Shown: positions 26,513 to 35,585, counted from the first letter of the stretch. The stretch is DNA of 64,000 bases from Thalassobacillus devorans (GCF_900176565.1 NZ_FXEH01000006.1:1302001-1366000), one strand, 5' to 3'. Notes: generated by a model from the sequence alone, not told the origin. Translations and numbers: made by a program.

Positions 26513-27613
26513 CTACTGCTCTATAGTAACCTCGTAATCATGAGATTCAAGTAACCTTTTGCTTTCTTTCTGTTCTTCACTGCTTTGGAAACTAATCCGA
26601 AGCACACCTGTTATTCCTTCTCTGACTTCTAAAATTTCTATGTTTTTGATGGAAATATCATTATCTGCCAAGTGTTCAATGACATGAAGCAACGCCCCTG
26701 GCTGATCATGGATATCAACATAGATATCATAAAAAGATGGAATTGCTCCCTTTTTCTTTGCAGGCAAACCATCACGATAATGTTTAGCTTCCAGGAGATA
26801 ATTTTCTGTAGCTGTCCCATCACTGGTTGATAAAAGAGTTCTCACTTGCTCCATTTCTGTGATCCAGTCATCAAGCATGGAAATCAAGACCGCTTTGTTC
26901 TGAAGGAAAATATCTCTCCATAACACGGGGTTACTGGAGGCGATTCTTGTAATATCACGAAACCCGCCGGCTGCCAAATCTTCTAAAAAAGGATGAGTCT
27001 TTTGCCAGTTACGTGCCTGATGGACGAGAGAAGAAGCGATCAAATGAGGAAAGTGAGAAATGACCGCCGTCATCTCGTCGTGTTCTTCCGTTGTAAAAAC
27101 TAAGAACCTTGCTTTAGCAGGCGACAGCACTTCCTTAATCCTGGCGACATCTTGTTCATCTGCCTTCGATGAAGGAGTAAGTACATAGATAGCATTTTCA
27201 AACAGGTGCCCTTTTGCTGCCTGCAGCCCTTGTTTATGTGACCCCGCCATCGGGTGTCCACCGATAAAGGTCACAGCAGAATTTGTTATTTTTTCAGCCT
27301 GATTCATTATTTTGCCTTTTACCGATGAAACATCGGTGACCAATAAATTCTTTTCCAATTGTATTTCATTTAATTGAGCCATATATCCTAGTGTCATGGG
27401 AATGGGGGTAGCAATAATTAGTATATCCGCCTTTTGAACGCCTGAGATGAAATCATCACATATTTCATCAACGGCACCTTTTTCAAGTGCTAATCGGCAC
27501 GTTTCATCATGGGCATCCATGCCAAGCACATGAAAATGCCGGCGGGACCGGATACTCATGGCAAGTGAACCGCCAATTAACCCAAGTCCCGCAATCATTA
27601 CCGTTTCTTTCAC
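26513..27613 (-). CDS. tyrA: Prephenate dehydrogenase with C-terminal ACT domain
   Basis: A 366-residue enzyme that makes 4-hydroxyphenylpyruvate for tyrosine. The NAD-binding loop is IAGLGLIGGSLA; the catalytic histidine is in FIGGHPMAGSHKQG, with HDEMTAVISHFPH following. The last ~70 residues form an ACT domain (SFYDIYVDIHDQPGALLHVIEHLADNDI) likely to sense tyrosine. The start is GTG and overlaps the hisC stop by 4 nt. Confidence 0.95.
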   Translation of the reverse strand: MKETVMIAGLGLIGGSLAMSIRSRRHFHVLGMDAHDETCRLALEKGAVDEICDDFISGVQKADILIIATPIPMTLGYMAQLNEIQLEKNLLVTDVSSVKGKIMNQAEKITNSAVTFIGGHPMAGSHKQGLQAAKGHLFENAIYVLTPSSKADEQDVARIKEVLSPAKARFLVFTTEEHDEMTAVISHFPHLIASSLVHQARNWQKTHPFLEDLAAGGFRDITRIASSNPVLWRDIFLQNKAVLISMLDDWITEMEQVRTLLSTSDGTATENYLLEAKHYRDGLPAKKKGAIPSFYDIYVDIHDQPGALLHVIEHLADNDISIKNIEILEVREGITGVLRISFQSSEEQKESKRLLESHDYEVTIEQ

Positions 27614-28716
27614 TTTTGCGCACCTGTCTTCTTAGAAGAAAGAAAATGACCGATTTCATCCTGGATTTGTTCCATGATTTCCTTGCTTCCAATAGTCAGA
27701 CGGATGCTATTAGGTATGCCAAGTGCTTCACCAGAACGGACAATAAATCCTTTACTTAATAAATGCTCAAATATGGCATCCCCACTTACAGGCAGATTGA
27801 TAAGAAGGAAATTGGCCTGGGAATCAAAATAACCTAGTTCATGCTCATCACAAAACTTCATCATCATTTCACGATTGCTCTTATTGCGTGCAACCGATTC
27901 GTTTAAGAATTTATGATCATCCAAGGCTATCATGGCAGCAGCTTGTGCAATAGTGGAAGTATTGAAAGGTTCGCGAGCTGGATCCAGCTGATGAATGACA
28001 GCTGTTTGGGCGACACCATACCCGATCCTTAACCCTGCCAACCCGTATGCTTTTGAAAAAGTCCGCAATACAATTAGATTAGGGTGATTCGCTACACCGG
28101 AGATAGCATCGTAATAGTCAGAAGCGTCCATGTATTCGTAATAAGCTTCATCCACTACCACCAATACATCGTCAGGACACCGTTCTAAAAAGCTTTCCAT
28201 ATCCGGTTGTGAAATATGAGAACCTGTTGGATTGTTCGGCGTGCACAGCCATACCACTCGCGTATGCTCATCTATTTCGTTAATCATCCGATCTAAATCA
28301 TGATAGCCATCGACAACTGGCACTTCCCGTATTTCAGCACCTTCAATTAATGCGTTATGCTTATATTGCGGAAAGGTTGGGGTGGCCATAACTGTATTAG
28401 TCCCTTGCTCCAGATAAGTTCTGCAAATAATTTGGACAATTTCATCCGATCCATTTCCAAATATCAGTTGAGCAGGATCTACATTCAACTTCTCACCCAG
28501 CTTTTTCCGCAATTCAGCAGCATAACCATCTGGATATTTTTCTAAACCGGCAACCAGATCAGGAAGCTCTTTTTTAACCTGTGGAGAAAAGCCAAAGGGA
28601 TTTTCATTCGATGCTAATTTGACAATTTCCTTTAGACCATATTCTTTTTTCACTTCTTCAATTTGTTTCCCAGGTTTATAAGGTTTCATGGTTTTTAAAA
28701 TTTCTTTTGCTTTCAT
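27610..28716 (-). CDS. hisC: Histidinol-phosphate / aromatic aminotransferase
   Basis: A 368-residue class II aminotransferase. PLP lysine in RTFSKAYGLAGLRIGYG, ASNENPFGFSP at the N-terminus, GNGSDEIVQII, CTPNNPTG and VVVDEAYYEY are present. In bacilli this enzyme serves both histidine synthesis and the last step to phenylalanine and tyrosine, which fits its place in the aromatic operon. Its ATG overlaps the aroH stop by 4 nt, so nothing lies between them. Confidence 0.95.
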   Translation of the reverse strand: MKAKEILKTMKPYKPGKQIEEVKKEYGLKEIVKLASNENPFGFSPQVKKELPDLVAGLEKYPDGYAAELRKKLGEKLNVDPAQLIFGNGSDEIVQIICRTYLEQGTNTVMATPTFPQYKHNALIEGAEIREVPVVDGYHDLDRMINEIDEHTRVVWLCTPNNPTGSHISQPDMESFLERCPDDVLVVVDEAYYEYMDASDYYDAISGVANHPNLIVLRTFSKAYGLAGLRIGYGVAQTAVIHQLDPAREPFNTSTIAQAAAMIALDDHKFLNESVARNKSNREMMMKFCDEHELGYFDSQANFLLINLPVSGDAIFEHLLSKGFIVRSGEALGIPNSIRLTIGSKEIMEQIQDEIGHFLSSKKTGAQK

Positions 28717-29093
28717 GACAATTCTCCTTTCGGCTTTTGCAAATCAGGTCGTAACTTACGGGCATTATAATGATAAATATGTTCTACCTGATCCTGCTGC
28801 AGCTCGGTTTCTGCCGTGACCATCACTCGAACACATTTGGGAAGTGCATCAGGGACTTTTATTTCCTGCATACACATAACAGGCACATAAGTCCATCCCT
28901 CTATCTTCCGAAGTGATTTTGCCGGAAATGCCGCGTTCAAATCAGCTGTCGCTGAAAATAAAACCGAAACGACATTTTTAGCTTCCACTTTATTTTTATC
29001 TATCAGGTCCATCATCATTTCATACGCTCGTTCAACGATTTCTTCTCGATCATTAGTCTGTACTGTGGTTGCTCCTCTGATCCCCCTGATCAA
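28713..29093 (-). CDS. aroH: Chorismate mutase, AroH class
   Basis: A 126-residue trimeric pseudo-alpha/beta-barrel chorismate mutase that converts chorismate to prephenate. RGIRGATTV with the active-site arginine, ATADLNAAFPAKSLR, and CVRVMVTAETELQQDQVEHIYHYNARKLRPDL with the substrate-binding Arg and Tyr match the B. subtilis AroH fold. The start is TTG, overlapping the aroB stop by 4 nt, with GAGGTGAT upstream. Confidence 0.95.
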   Translation of the reverse strand: MIRGIRGATTVQTNDREEIVERAYEMMMDLIDKNKVEAKNVVSVLFSATADLNAAFPAKSLRKIEGWTYVPVMCMQEIKVPDALPKCVRVMVTAETELQQDQVEHIYHYNARKLRPDLQKPKGELS

Positions 29094-30169
29094 CAGCTCA
29101 TCACCTCTTCTTTAAAACGATTTAATAATTCAGTCAGTTCTGTTTCTTTTATTTCCCTCATGACTGGCTTTCCCAGTTCCTCTAATAACACCATATTCAC
29201 CTTACCCGATGTTGATTTTTTATCTTTTTTCATACGGTCTACTAATGAACTGGTATCTAAGTGAGTTAAAACATCTAACGGATATCCTTGTTTACCAAGC
29301 CATCCATATAAGTTTGCTATAGGCATGGCTGCCTCCAACTTTTCCTGGCTGACATACATGGCAAACAATAAACCGATCGCTACTGCTTCCCCATGTGTCA
29401 CATGTCCATAACCCGCTTCCGATTCTATTGCATGCCCGAGTGTATGACCCAGGTTCAGATATTTTCGGATTCCAGTCTCTTTTTCATCTTGTTCGACAAC
29501 GGAAGCTTTGATCGCTATTCCTTTTAATAGGTGCTCTTCAAGTACCTCTGCTATTGCCTCACTGCCTAGTGATCTAGAAGTTACATCTTGAAATAAATCC
29601 GGATCATCCAGACACCCGTGTTTAATAATTTCTGCATAGCCTGAACGTAATTCATGATAAGGTAAGGTCTGCAATGTCTCGACATCATATAAAACCTGAA
29701 CCGGGCTATGGAAACATCCAATCAAGTTCTTTCCAAGTGGGTGATTGATAGCAACCTTGCCGCCGACACTGCTGTCATGGGCAAGTACTGTGGTGGGCAT
29801 TTGAATATAGTCAATACCTCGCATATAAGTAGCAGCAACAAACCCAGCTAAGTCGCCAACAACTCCACCTCCCAGAGCTATGATTAATGATTTTCGATCA
29901 AGACCGTTTTCTATACATGCAGTCAATAATTCTTCATAGTGGCTCATCGACTTGGCTTGTTCACCTGCAGGAAAAATGACTGTATCTACAGGCATTCCCG
30001 ACAAAGAATGCTTCACATCTTCCAAGTATAGTGGCGCTACCTGACTGTCAGTAATAATCATAACGTGAGAATAGTTTTCTTCGATAAGACTGCCGACTGT
30101 ATGGCGAAGCCCTTTACCAATCTGTACCTTATAGGAGTGGTTACTCGCGTGTATGGATAATTCCTTCAT
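29090..30169 (-). CDS. aroB: 3-dehydroquinate synthase
   Basis: A 359-residue NAD-dependent, metal-dependent enzyme, second step of the shikimate pathway. Family blocks: FPAGEQAKSMSHYE, ALGGGVVGDLAGFVAATYMRG, PTTVLAHDSSVGGKVAINHP, GYAEIIKHG, and the metal-binding NLGHTLGHAIE plus YGHVTHGEAVAIG. Complete. AAGGAG lies 8 nt upstream and the gene follows aroC directly. Confidence 0.96.
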   Translation of the reverse strand: MKELSIHASNHSYKVQIGKGLRHTVGSLIEENYSHVMIITDSQVAPLYLEDVKHSLSGMPVDTVIFPAGEQAKSMSHYEELLTACIENGLDRKSLIIALGGGVVGDLAGFVAATYMRGIDYIQMPTTVLAHDSSVGGKVAINHPLGKNLIGCFHSPVQVLYDVETLQTLPYHELRSGYAEIIKHGCLDDPDLFQDVTSRSLGSEAIAEVLEEHLLKGIAIKASVVEQDEKETGIRKYLNLGHTLGHAIESEAGYGHVTHGEAVAIGLLFAMYVSQEKLEAAMPIANLYGWLGKQGYPLDVLTHLDTSSLVDRMKKDKKSTSGKVNMVLLEELGKPVMREIKETELTELLNRFKEEVMSC

Positions 30170-30170
30170 G

Positions 30171-31337
30171 CTAAAATCTCCTTACCTCTTCCCGGTATGC
30201 GTCAACCGCCTGTTTCATTCTAGGAAAATAATCCCCAGGGAACTGTTCCATCATCGCGCGAGCCAATTCAAAGGCCACTACATGTTCCATAACCACCCCT
30301 GCTGCTGGTACGGCACAGGAGTCGGACCTTTCAATGCTGGCAGCAAAAGGCTCTTTCGTATCGATATCGACACTTTGCAGGGGTTTATATAGAGTAGGAA
30401 TTGGCTTCATCACACCCTTTATTACCAGTGGCATGCCCGTTGTCATTCCACCTTCGAAACCGCCTAGACGGTTTGTCTTACGGTAATAACCACGTGACTC
30501 TTCCCACGCAATTTCATCATGTACCTTACTGCCATTTCTCCTGGCTGCCTCAAAACCGATTCCGAACTCTACACCTTTGAAGGCATTGATACTTACGACA
30601 CTTCCAGCAATACGGCTATCCAGTTTGCGGTCATACTGAACATAGGAACCGACTCCAGGAGGCATACCTTCCACATACACCTCTACAACTCCACCAATCG
30701 AGTCTCCTTCTTTTTTCGCCTGATCGATCGCATCCATCATCTCTTTTTCCGCTTTCTTATCCAGGGTTCTTACAGGAGAAGCTTCTGCGATATCAACCCG
30801 CTCTTCCAATGTCATAGATTCATCAAAGCTGCTCACTATTCCTGCTATTTCTCTGACATAGGCTCCAACCTTAATGCCAAGTTCATTTAGCAAAACTTTA
30901 GCCACAGCTCCTGCAGCCACCCGGGCAGCTGTTTCCCTGGCTGAAGAACGTTCCAGAACGTTGCGTAAGTCTCTATGCCCGTATTTCATGCCACCATTAA
31001 GGTCGGCGTGCCCCGGGCGCGGGCGTGAAATTGTCCGGCGAACTTCTTCATCATCAGGGATGGGATTTTCACCCATGATATTTCTCCAATGTTTGAAATC
31101 ATCATTATTGATGACGAGTGAAATCGGGGAACCCAAGGTGTAGCCATGGCGTACCCCCGCTGTAATTTCTACTAAATCTTTTTCTATTTGCATACGACGT
31201 CCACGACCGTAGCCTCCCTGGCGCCGCAACAAGGATTCATTTATTTGGTCATTTAAAAGTGGTAAATGGGATGGTATTCCTTCAATAATGGTAGTTAGTT
31301 GTTTTCCGTGTGATTCTCCAGCAGTCAAATAGCGCAT
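30171..31337 (-). CDS. aroC: Chorismate synthase
   Basis: A 388-residue FMN-dependent lyase that makes chorismate from EPSP. Signatures [66 protein letters not shown] and [13 protein letters not shown] are intact, with the active-site histidines. It is the first gene of the aromatic operon (aroF in B. subtilis). The cheR gene expected just upstream is absent; the leader is short. Confidence 0.96.
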   Translation of the reverse strand: MRYLTAGESHGKQLTTIIEGIPSHLPLLNDQINESLLRRQGGYGRGRRMQIEKDLVEITAGVRHGYTLGSPISLVINNDDFKHWRNIMGENPIPDDEEVRRTISRPRPGHADLNGGMKYGHRDLRNVLERSSARETAARVAAGAVAKVLLNELGIKVGAYVREIAGIVSSFDESMTLEERVDIAEASPVRTLDKKAEKEMMDAIDQAKKEGDSIGGVVEVYVEGMPPGVGSYVQYDRKLDSRIAGSVVSINAFKGVEFGIGFEAARRNGSKVHDEIAWEESRGYYRKTNRLGGFEGGMTTGMPLVIKGVMKPIPTLYKPLQSVDIDTKEPFAASIERSDSCAVPAAGVVMEHVVAFELARAMMEQFPGDYFPRMKQAVDAYREEVRRF

Positions 31338-31370
31338 GGACGTCCCTCCATAGTATAAATTTTATGTTCT

Positions 31371-31379
31371 ACTATATCA
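31371..31379 (-). promoter_or_regulatory. Extended -10 promoter of the aromatic operon
   Basis: On the minus strand TGA-TATAGT matches the TGn-TATAAT extended -10 box. The -35 region is poor (a TTGCAC lies 20 nt upstream). The predicted leader before aroC is only about 28 nt, too short for an attenuator or T-box. Confidence 0.5.
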
Positions 31380-31542
31380 TATCTTAGCAAACTTGTGTGC
31401 AATAAATTTTTTAATAGGTTAAAACATAAAAGCGATAAAGCGAGCAGGTATTGGCCAAGACATAATTAATCGGGTTTTATACCAGGCTCTCTGTAGGAAA
31501 ATCCCAAGTATTTAAAAAATCCTTTTCCCATCCGTCAGAAAT

Positions 31543-31578
31543 AAAAAAAGCTTGCAGAGAAATCGATTTCTCTGCAAG
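31543..31578 (-). terminator. Intrinsic terminator of ndk
   Basis: A perfect 28-nt palindrome (31551-31578, arms CTTGCAGAGAAATC) is followed on the minus strand by seven Ts. It separates ndk from the aromatic operon. Confidence 0.92.
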
Positions 31579-31614
31579 CGGCTCGTACTTCCCAAAGAAC
31601 GTTTTTAAATTGGT

Positions 31615-32061
31615 TTAGTAAACCCAGTTATTATCATTTTTATCATAAGTCAGGACTTGTTCTTCATCAAAGAAAAGGGAAATTTCACGTTCAGCACTTT
31701 CCGGTGAATCAGATCCATGAATGACGTTTTTCCCTACAGTTACGCCAAAGTCTCCGCGAATAGTTCCAGGTATAGCATCTTGAGGATTTGTTTTACCCAT
31801 CATCTGACGAGCTGCAGCGATTACATTTTCCCCTTCCCATACCATTGCAAATACAGGACCTGAAGTAATAAAGCCAACCAATTCACCAAAGAAAGGCTTT
31901 TCCTTGTGCTCCCCGTAATGCTCTTCCGCAAGTTCGGAAGGAATGTTCATCAACTTTGCTCCAGCAAGCTTGAAACCTTTGTTTTCGAATCGGGAAACAA
32001 TTTCTCCAATTAAATTACGTTGTACACCATCAGGTTTAACCATTAGAAAAGTTTTTTCCAT
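31615..32061 (-). CDS. ndk: Nucleoside diphosphate kinase
   Basis: A 148-residue kinase that balances nucleoside triphosphate pools. Catalytic His115 is in [30 protein letters not shown] and [18 protein letters not shown] form the active site. ATG 32061 is chosen with GAGGTG at 7 nt; an in-frame start three codons earlier lacks this spacing. A palindrome resembling a CcpA site lies just upstream. Confidence 0.96.
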   Translation of the reverse strand: MEKTFLMVKPDGVQRNLIGEIVSRFENKGFKLAGAKLMNIPSELAEEHYGEHKEKPFFGELVGFITSGPVFAMVWEGENVIAAARQMMGKTNPQDAIPGTIRGDFGVTVGKNVIHGSDSPESAEREISLFFDEEQVLTYDKNDNNWVY

Positions 32062-32088
32062 CCTCAACACCTCATCATTATGTATTTG

Positions 32089-32102
32089 TGTAAGCGCTTA
32101 AA
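32089..32102. promoter_or_regulatory. Possible CcpA (cre) operator upstream of ndk
   Basis: TGTAAGCGCTTAAA differs at one position from the ideal cre palindrome TGTAAGCGCTTACA. It is centred about 35 nt before the ndk start. The match is seen; regulation is inference. Confidence 0.35.
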
Positions 32103-32121
32103 AACGTCACCGAAGAAAATT

Positions 32122-32155
32122 TTAACAGATTCCAACGGTGGTGGCAATCTGTTAA
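32122..32155 (-). terminator. Hairpin at the end of hepT, possible weak terminator
   Basis: A 10-bp stem (TTAACAGATT with AATCTGTTAA) overlaps the hepT stop codon and is followed on the minus strand by AATTTTC. The weak T run suggests only partial termination. Confidence 0.5.
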
Positions 32156-33126
32156 GACTTTCTTTTACCAATATATTTTGCGATCCCGCGTAATGTTTGT
32201 TTCGCTCGACCTGCCGGCAGCACATCAAGTGCTTGATAAGCTTTTTGCAAATAACGGTCACTGAGCTCCAGCGAACGATCCAGGGCGTCCCCTGCCTTAA
32301 TCTTAGTTATGATAGGAGCGATGTCTTCAGGAGTCAGTTTTTCCGTATCTTCCTGGAATAGCAGGTGCAGCTCTGAGGCTATCCCTTCATCTTCCATTGC
32401 ATAGAGTACTGGCAGGGTAATATTTCCTTGTAATAAGTCACTTCCGGCAGGTTTGCCCAATTCTTCTTCCGAAGCAGTGAAGTCCAATACATCATCGATG
32501 ATTTGATAAGACATACCCACAAAGTAGCCATAACGATAGAGAGCCCGCTCATATTGGCGCGAGGCCTCCGAAGCGATGGCTCCAAGCTGGCAACTGGCCG
32601 CGATTAAGAGGGCGGTCTTCCGTTTGATGCGAAGCAGATAGTCTCTTATATTCTGATCCAGTCGGTATTTATCTTTCACCTGTTCAATCTCCCCAAGACA
32701 CAACTCTACCATTGTCTTTGCGAGTACTCGATGGGCATGTGGGTCTTCCAGAGCGGATAAGGACTCTAATGAACGTGCAAATATGTAATCTCCCGTATAC
32801 ATGGCTATTCTGTTATCCCATTTCGCTTTGATCGTCGGCTCCCCTCTTCTCAACTGGGCATTGTCAACAACGTCATCATGGACAAGCGAGGCCATGTGAA
32901 TAAGTTCCAAAGATACGGCCACTGCCTCCATACGATCTAAGCGATAATTTCCGAACTTTCCTCCCAATAAAACAAAAACAGGACGGATCCGTTTCCCTCC
33001 TGCGGCTAATAACTGGGTAGAAGCTTCACGTAATACAGGGTGCTGGGCTTGTATCGTGTTATTGATAGACTCTTCGATTTTCGCTAAATCTTGTTTTAAA
33101 AAAGAATAGATCATAGCTAACTTCAT
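32152..33126 (-). CDS. hepT: Heptaprenyl diphosphate synthase, catalytic component II
   Basis: A 324-residue all-helical prenyltransferase that builds the C35 side chain of menaquinone-7. Both aspartate-rich motifs are intact: VHDDVVDNAQLRRGEPT and QIIDDVLDF. AAGGKRIRPVFVLLGG binds the allylic diphosphate. The ATG at 33126 with GGGTGG is chosen; a longer frame runs into menG. It needs component I (HepS, 33854-34648) to be active. Confidence 0.94.
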   Translation of the reverse strand: MKLAMIYSFLKQDLAKIEESINNTIQAQHPVLREASTQLLAAGGKRIRPVFVLLGGKFGNYRLDRMEAVAVSLELIHMASLVHDDVVDNAQLRRGEPTIKAKWDNRIAMYTGDYIFARSLESLSALEDPHAHRVLAKTMVELCLGEIEQVKDKYRLDQNIRDYLLRIKRKTALLIAASCQLGAIASEASRQYERALYRYGYFVGMSYQIIDDVLDFTASEEELGKPAGSDLLQGNITLPVLYAMEDEGIASELHLLFQEDTEKLTPEDIAPIITKIKAGDALDRSLELSDRYLQKAYQALDVLPAGRAKQTLRGIAKYIGKRKS

Positions 33127-33142
33127 GGTGCCCACCCTTGTG

Positions 33143-33850
33143 TTATGATAATTTTTCTCCCATATGCATTGCTGCAACTCCACCGGTAAAAGATTTAACT
33201 TTTATATTACTTAACCCGGCTTCCTCAAACATCTGTTTCAATTCCTCTTTCCCAGGAAAATCTCTTGCAGATTCGTGAAGCCAGCTATATTCCCGATAGC
33301 TTCGAGCAAACAATTTACCGAATACAGGCATGATGTACTTGAAATAAAAATAATAAGCTTGCCTGAAACCAGGCATTGTCGGCTGGGATGTTTCCAGACA
33401 AATCACTTTACCCCCTGGTTTGACGACCCTTGCCATCTCCTTTAAAACTTGAAGATAATCCGGCACATTACGCAGCCCGAAGCCGATTGTCACATAGTCA
33501 AAACTATTATCTTCAAATGGTAGATCCATCGCATTACCGTGTTCAAATTCGATTTGACTCATACCATACTCCAATTTCTTTTTAATTCCGACTGATAACA
33601 TATTATGACTGAAATCAAGTCCGATCACTTTCCCATCTTTACCTACTTTATCAGCCAGGGCCACTGTCCAATCCCCTGTGCCACAACAGACATCCAGGGC
33701 TTTTTCCCCTTTCTTGACGTCCATTTTATTCATGACATCTTTACGCCAGGCCTTATGCCGCTGAAAGGATATGACTGAGTTCATCACATCGTAGCGTTGA
33801 TAGATTTTTTCAAATACATGATGCACGCGTTCTTCTTTGGTCTGTGGCAT
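33143..33850 (-). CDS. menG: Demethylmenaquinone C-methyltransferase
   Basis: A 235-residue SAM-dependent methyltransferase, last step of menaquinone synthesis. UbiE/MenG motifs: [35 protein letters not shown] (SAM loop), [34 protein letters not shown]. It lies between the two subunits of heptaprenyl diphosphate synthase, as in B. subtilis, linking head-group methylation with side-chain supply. Confidence 0.95.
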   Translation of the reverse strand: MPQTKEERVHHVFEKIYQRYDVMNSVISFQRHKAWRKDVMNKMDVKKGEKALDVCCGTGDWTVALADKVGKDGKVIGLDFSHNMLSVGIKKKLEYGMSQIEFEHGNAMDLPFEDNSFDYVTIGFGLRNVPDYLQVLKEMARVVKPGGKVICLETSQPTMPGFRQAYYFYFKYIMPVFGKLFARSYREYSWLHESARDFPGKEELKQMFEEAGLSNIKVKSFTGGVAAMHMGEKLS

Positions 33851-33853
33851 GCT

Positions 33854-34648
33854 TTATCCCTCTTCTGCGAATTGTTTCGTGTAATTATGGTCGTCCAAGG
33901 TTGAATGAACGTATGATTTTAACTGGTTAAAATGTAAAGGAAGCTGTGAAATAGTCATTTCCAGCCGTGAAATATTCTTTTGAATGATATTTTCTACCGT
34001 GTTCATCATTTGATTATAGCTAGTATTTGTCCTTGGACTTTTCAACAATAGATCAAATAGCGGAGAGAATCCGTTCTTTTGAATATTTTTCTTCTCATTC
34101 AACAGCTTTTTAGTAAGGAGCCATTCACCAGCTACATCATTAATGGTGGTCCGTTGAACATAGGATGCGACACGCTGAATCAACAAGGATTCAATATCTC
34201 TCAAACCGTTCATGAATTCCTGGAACGATCCTACATCTTTGTAGTACAGTTCCATTTTTTGCTCATTGATATCTTTAATGGCAGAAGCCAGCGTATGGAT
34301 CATTGGAATATCGTCTAACTGAGATAGTAAATAATAATACATCCCACTATAATAATCTCCGGCCAACACTGTCAGCTGACGGCTGCGGACCGTCTCCTGT
34401 TCTTCGTCTTCATCCGTTAAAGTGACAAGGTCATGGGTATCCAACGCTACTTGAACGAGCATGGTTGTTATGATGTATTGCTCTTTTTTAACTTCAGGTA
34501 ATGTCGTATCATCCATAATGGAAGATAAAAGCATAAGCTTGTCCTCATCAATTACCGGTTCAGGAATGAATTTCGATAAAAAAGGATGGCGAACTTTAGC
34601 AATTATTTTTTGTTTTAGCGTTTGGATTTCATGTTCAACATTGCTCAC
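33854..34648 (-). CDS. hepS: Heptaprenyl diphosphate synthase, component I
   Basis: A 264-residue regulatory subunit with no catalytic aspartate motifs of its own. DEDKLMLLSSIMDD, TTMLVQVALDTHDLVT and LAGDYYSGMYYYLLSQLDDI match the HEPPP synthase subunit 1 family. GTG 34648 is chosen because AGGTGATC, an eight-base match to the anti-Shine-Dalgarno, lies 3-5 nt upstream; a GTG three codons earlier is possible. First gene of hepS-menG-hepT. Confidence 0.88.
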   Translation of the reverse strand: MSNVEHEIQTLKQKIIAKVRHPFLSKFIPEPVIDEDKLMLLSSIMDDTTLPEVKKEQYIITTMLVQVALDTHDLVTLTDEDEEQETVRSRQLTVLAGDYYSGMYYYLLSQLDDIPMIHTLASAIKDINEQKMELYYKDVGSFQEFMNGLRDIESLLIQRVASYVQRTTINDVAGEWLLTKKLLNEKKNIQKNGFSPLFDLLLKSPRTNTSYNQMMNTVENIIQKNISRLEMTISQLPLHFNQLKSYVHSTLDDHNYTKQFAEEG

Positions 34649-34692
34649 CTGGATCACCTGAGTCCTTTCTGAAAGGCGTTTACAACACAAGT

Positions 34693-34701
34693 ATTATAGC
34701 A
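34693..34701 (-). promoter_or_regulatory. Extended -10 promoter of hepS-menG-hepT
   Basis: On the minus strand TGC-TATAAT is a perfect extended -10 box; the -35 box is weak. The start would be near 34686, about 38 nt before hepS. Confidence 0.6.
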
Positions 34702-34756
34702 TAATTCGTTGTAGAATGCCTCCGTTATGTATGAAACAACTAAGTAAACATAACCA

Positions 34757-34981
34757 TTAATCCGCTTCGTTCGTCACTTCTCCATGACTGGTCTGGATTA
34801 ATGCTTTTCCTCTAATTTTAACAGCTGAAGTATGCTCGGTGAATTGAGCAATCATCACTTCATTTTTATCGAGTTTCTCCGAGTGATGAAATCTGGTGTC
34901 GGTGCCCCTGGTCAAACCTATTACATTGACCCCGTCCTCTAAAGCTTTGATTACAAAGAAATCGTTTCCTTTCAAATCCAC
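34757..34981 (-). CDS. mtrB: trp RNA-binding attenuation protein (TRAP)
   Basis: A 74-residue subunit of the 11-mer TRAP ring. Tryptophan-activated TRAP binds GAG/UAG repeats in trp leader RNA and stops transcription. The sequence is highly conserved: [51 protein letters not shown], covering the Trp pocket and the RNA-binding Lys/Arg (KIRGK). The start is GTG with GGGGAG. The trp operon is missing from its usual place in this window, and mtrA/folE is missing upstream. Confidence 0.95.
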   Translation of the reverse strand: MDLKGNDFFVIKALEDGVNVIGLTRGTDTRFHHSEKLDKNEVMIAQFTEHTSAVKIRGKALIQTSHGEVTNEAD

Positions 34982-35011
34982 TTCAAACCACTCCCCTTAT
35001 TCTGTAAATTT

Positions 35012-35040
35012 AATATCGCTTACATTGGATAGAATGTCAA
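35012..35040 (-). promoter_or_regulatory. Sigma-A-type promoter of mtrB
   Basis: On the minus strand a perfect TTGACA (35035-35040), 17 nt, then GATATT (35012-35017). Predicted start near 35005, 24 nt before mtrB. Confidence 0.75.
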
Positions 35041-35099
35041 TTTTTCCGTTTCCTACAGTCTTTATTCTGGCTAGGAAATCACAATTGATACCATGAAAA

Positions 35100-35127
35100 A
35101 AAGGGTGCGCAAATGGCACCCTTTTTT
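35100..35127. terminator. Intrinsic terminator of hbs
   Basis: GGGTGC (35103-35108) pairs with 35116-35121, flanked by A and T runs on both sides. It ends hbs and isolates mtrB, which has its own promoter. Confidence 0.85.
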
Positions 35128-35148
35128 CCACTTGCCCTATGTAGGAAA

Positions 35149-35421
35149 TTACTTAACAGCATCCTTAAGGGCTTTACCTGGTTTAAACGCAGGGACTTTG
35201 CTGGCAGAAATTTCAATTTCTTCACCAGTTTGAGGATTGCGGCCTTTACGGGCAGCACGCTCACGTACTTCAAAGTTCCCGAAACCAATCAATTGTACTT
35301 TGTCACCATCTTTAAGTGAATCCATGATTGATTCAAATACGGAATCAACTGCTTTTGTAGCATCCTTTTTAGAAAGATCAGCTTTTTCAGAAACAGTGTT
35401 GATTAGATCTGTCTTGTTCAT
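35149..35421 (-). CDS. hbs: Nucleoid protein HU (HBsu)
   Basis: A 90-residue DNA-bending histone-like protein. [34 protein letters not shown] (the DNA-embracing arm with the conserved proline) and [15 protein letters not shown] are typical. ATG 35421 has AGGAGGTG 6-7 nt upstream; the in-frame ATG three codons earlier is rejected. Its leader of about 100 nt carries two hairpins. Expected to be one of the most strongly expressed genes here. Confidence 0.97.
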   Translation of the reverse strand: MNKTDLINTVSEKADLSKKDATKAVDSVFESIMDSLKDGDKVQLIGFGNFEVRERAARKGRNPQTGEEIEISASKVPAFKPGKALKDAVK

Positions 35422-35446
35422 GATATTCACCTCCTCTCGGGCGATA

Positions 35447-35475
35447 ATCCATTCTCAGGGCTCTCCATAATGGAT
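35447..35475 (-). promoter_or_regulatory. Hairpin in the hbs leader near the ribosome site
   Basis: ATCCATT (35447-35453) pairs with 35469-35475, a 7-bp stem with a 15-nt loop ending about 12 nt upstream of the ribosome site. It could affect translation or transcript stability. Confidence 0.4.
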
Positions 35476-35502
35476 GCACTGGAACATTTAATTTGAACAA
35501 GC

Positions 35503-35524
35503 TGTCATCATTGATTTGATGACA
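35503..35524 (-). promoter_or_regulatory. Hairpin at the predicted 5' end of the hbs transcript
   Basis: TGTCATCA (35503-35510) pairs perfectly with 35517-35524 across 6 nt. It begins at the predicted transcription start. A 5'-terminal hairpin of this kind commonly shields an mRNA from decay; that role is inference. Confidence 0.45.
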
Positions 35525-35530
35525 TGCCTT

Positions 35531-35559
35531 ATATTAAACGAGATTTCAGTGAAATTCAA
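35531..35559 (-). promoter_or_regulatory. Sigma-A-type promoter of hbs
   Basis: On the minus strand TTGAAT (35554-35559), 17 nt, then TAATAT (35531-35536). Predicted start near 35524, at the base of a hairpin. Confidence 0.6.
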
Positions 35560-35585
35560 TAGAGAGTTGCACCAAAACCGCTTAA

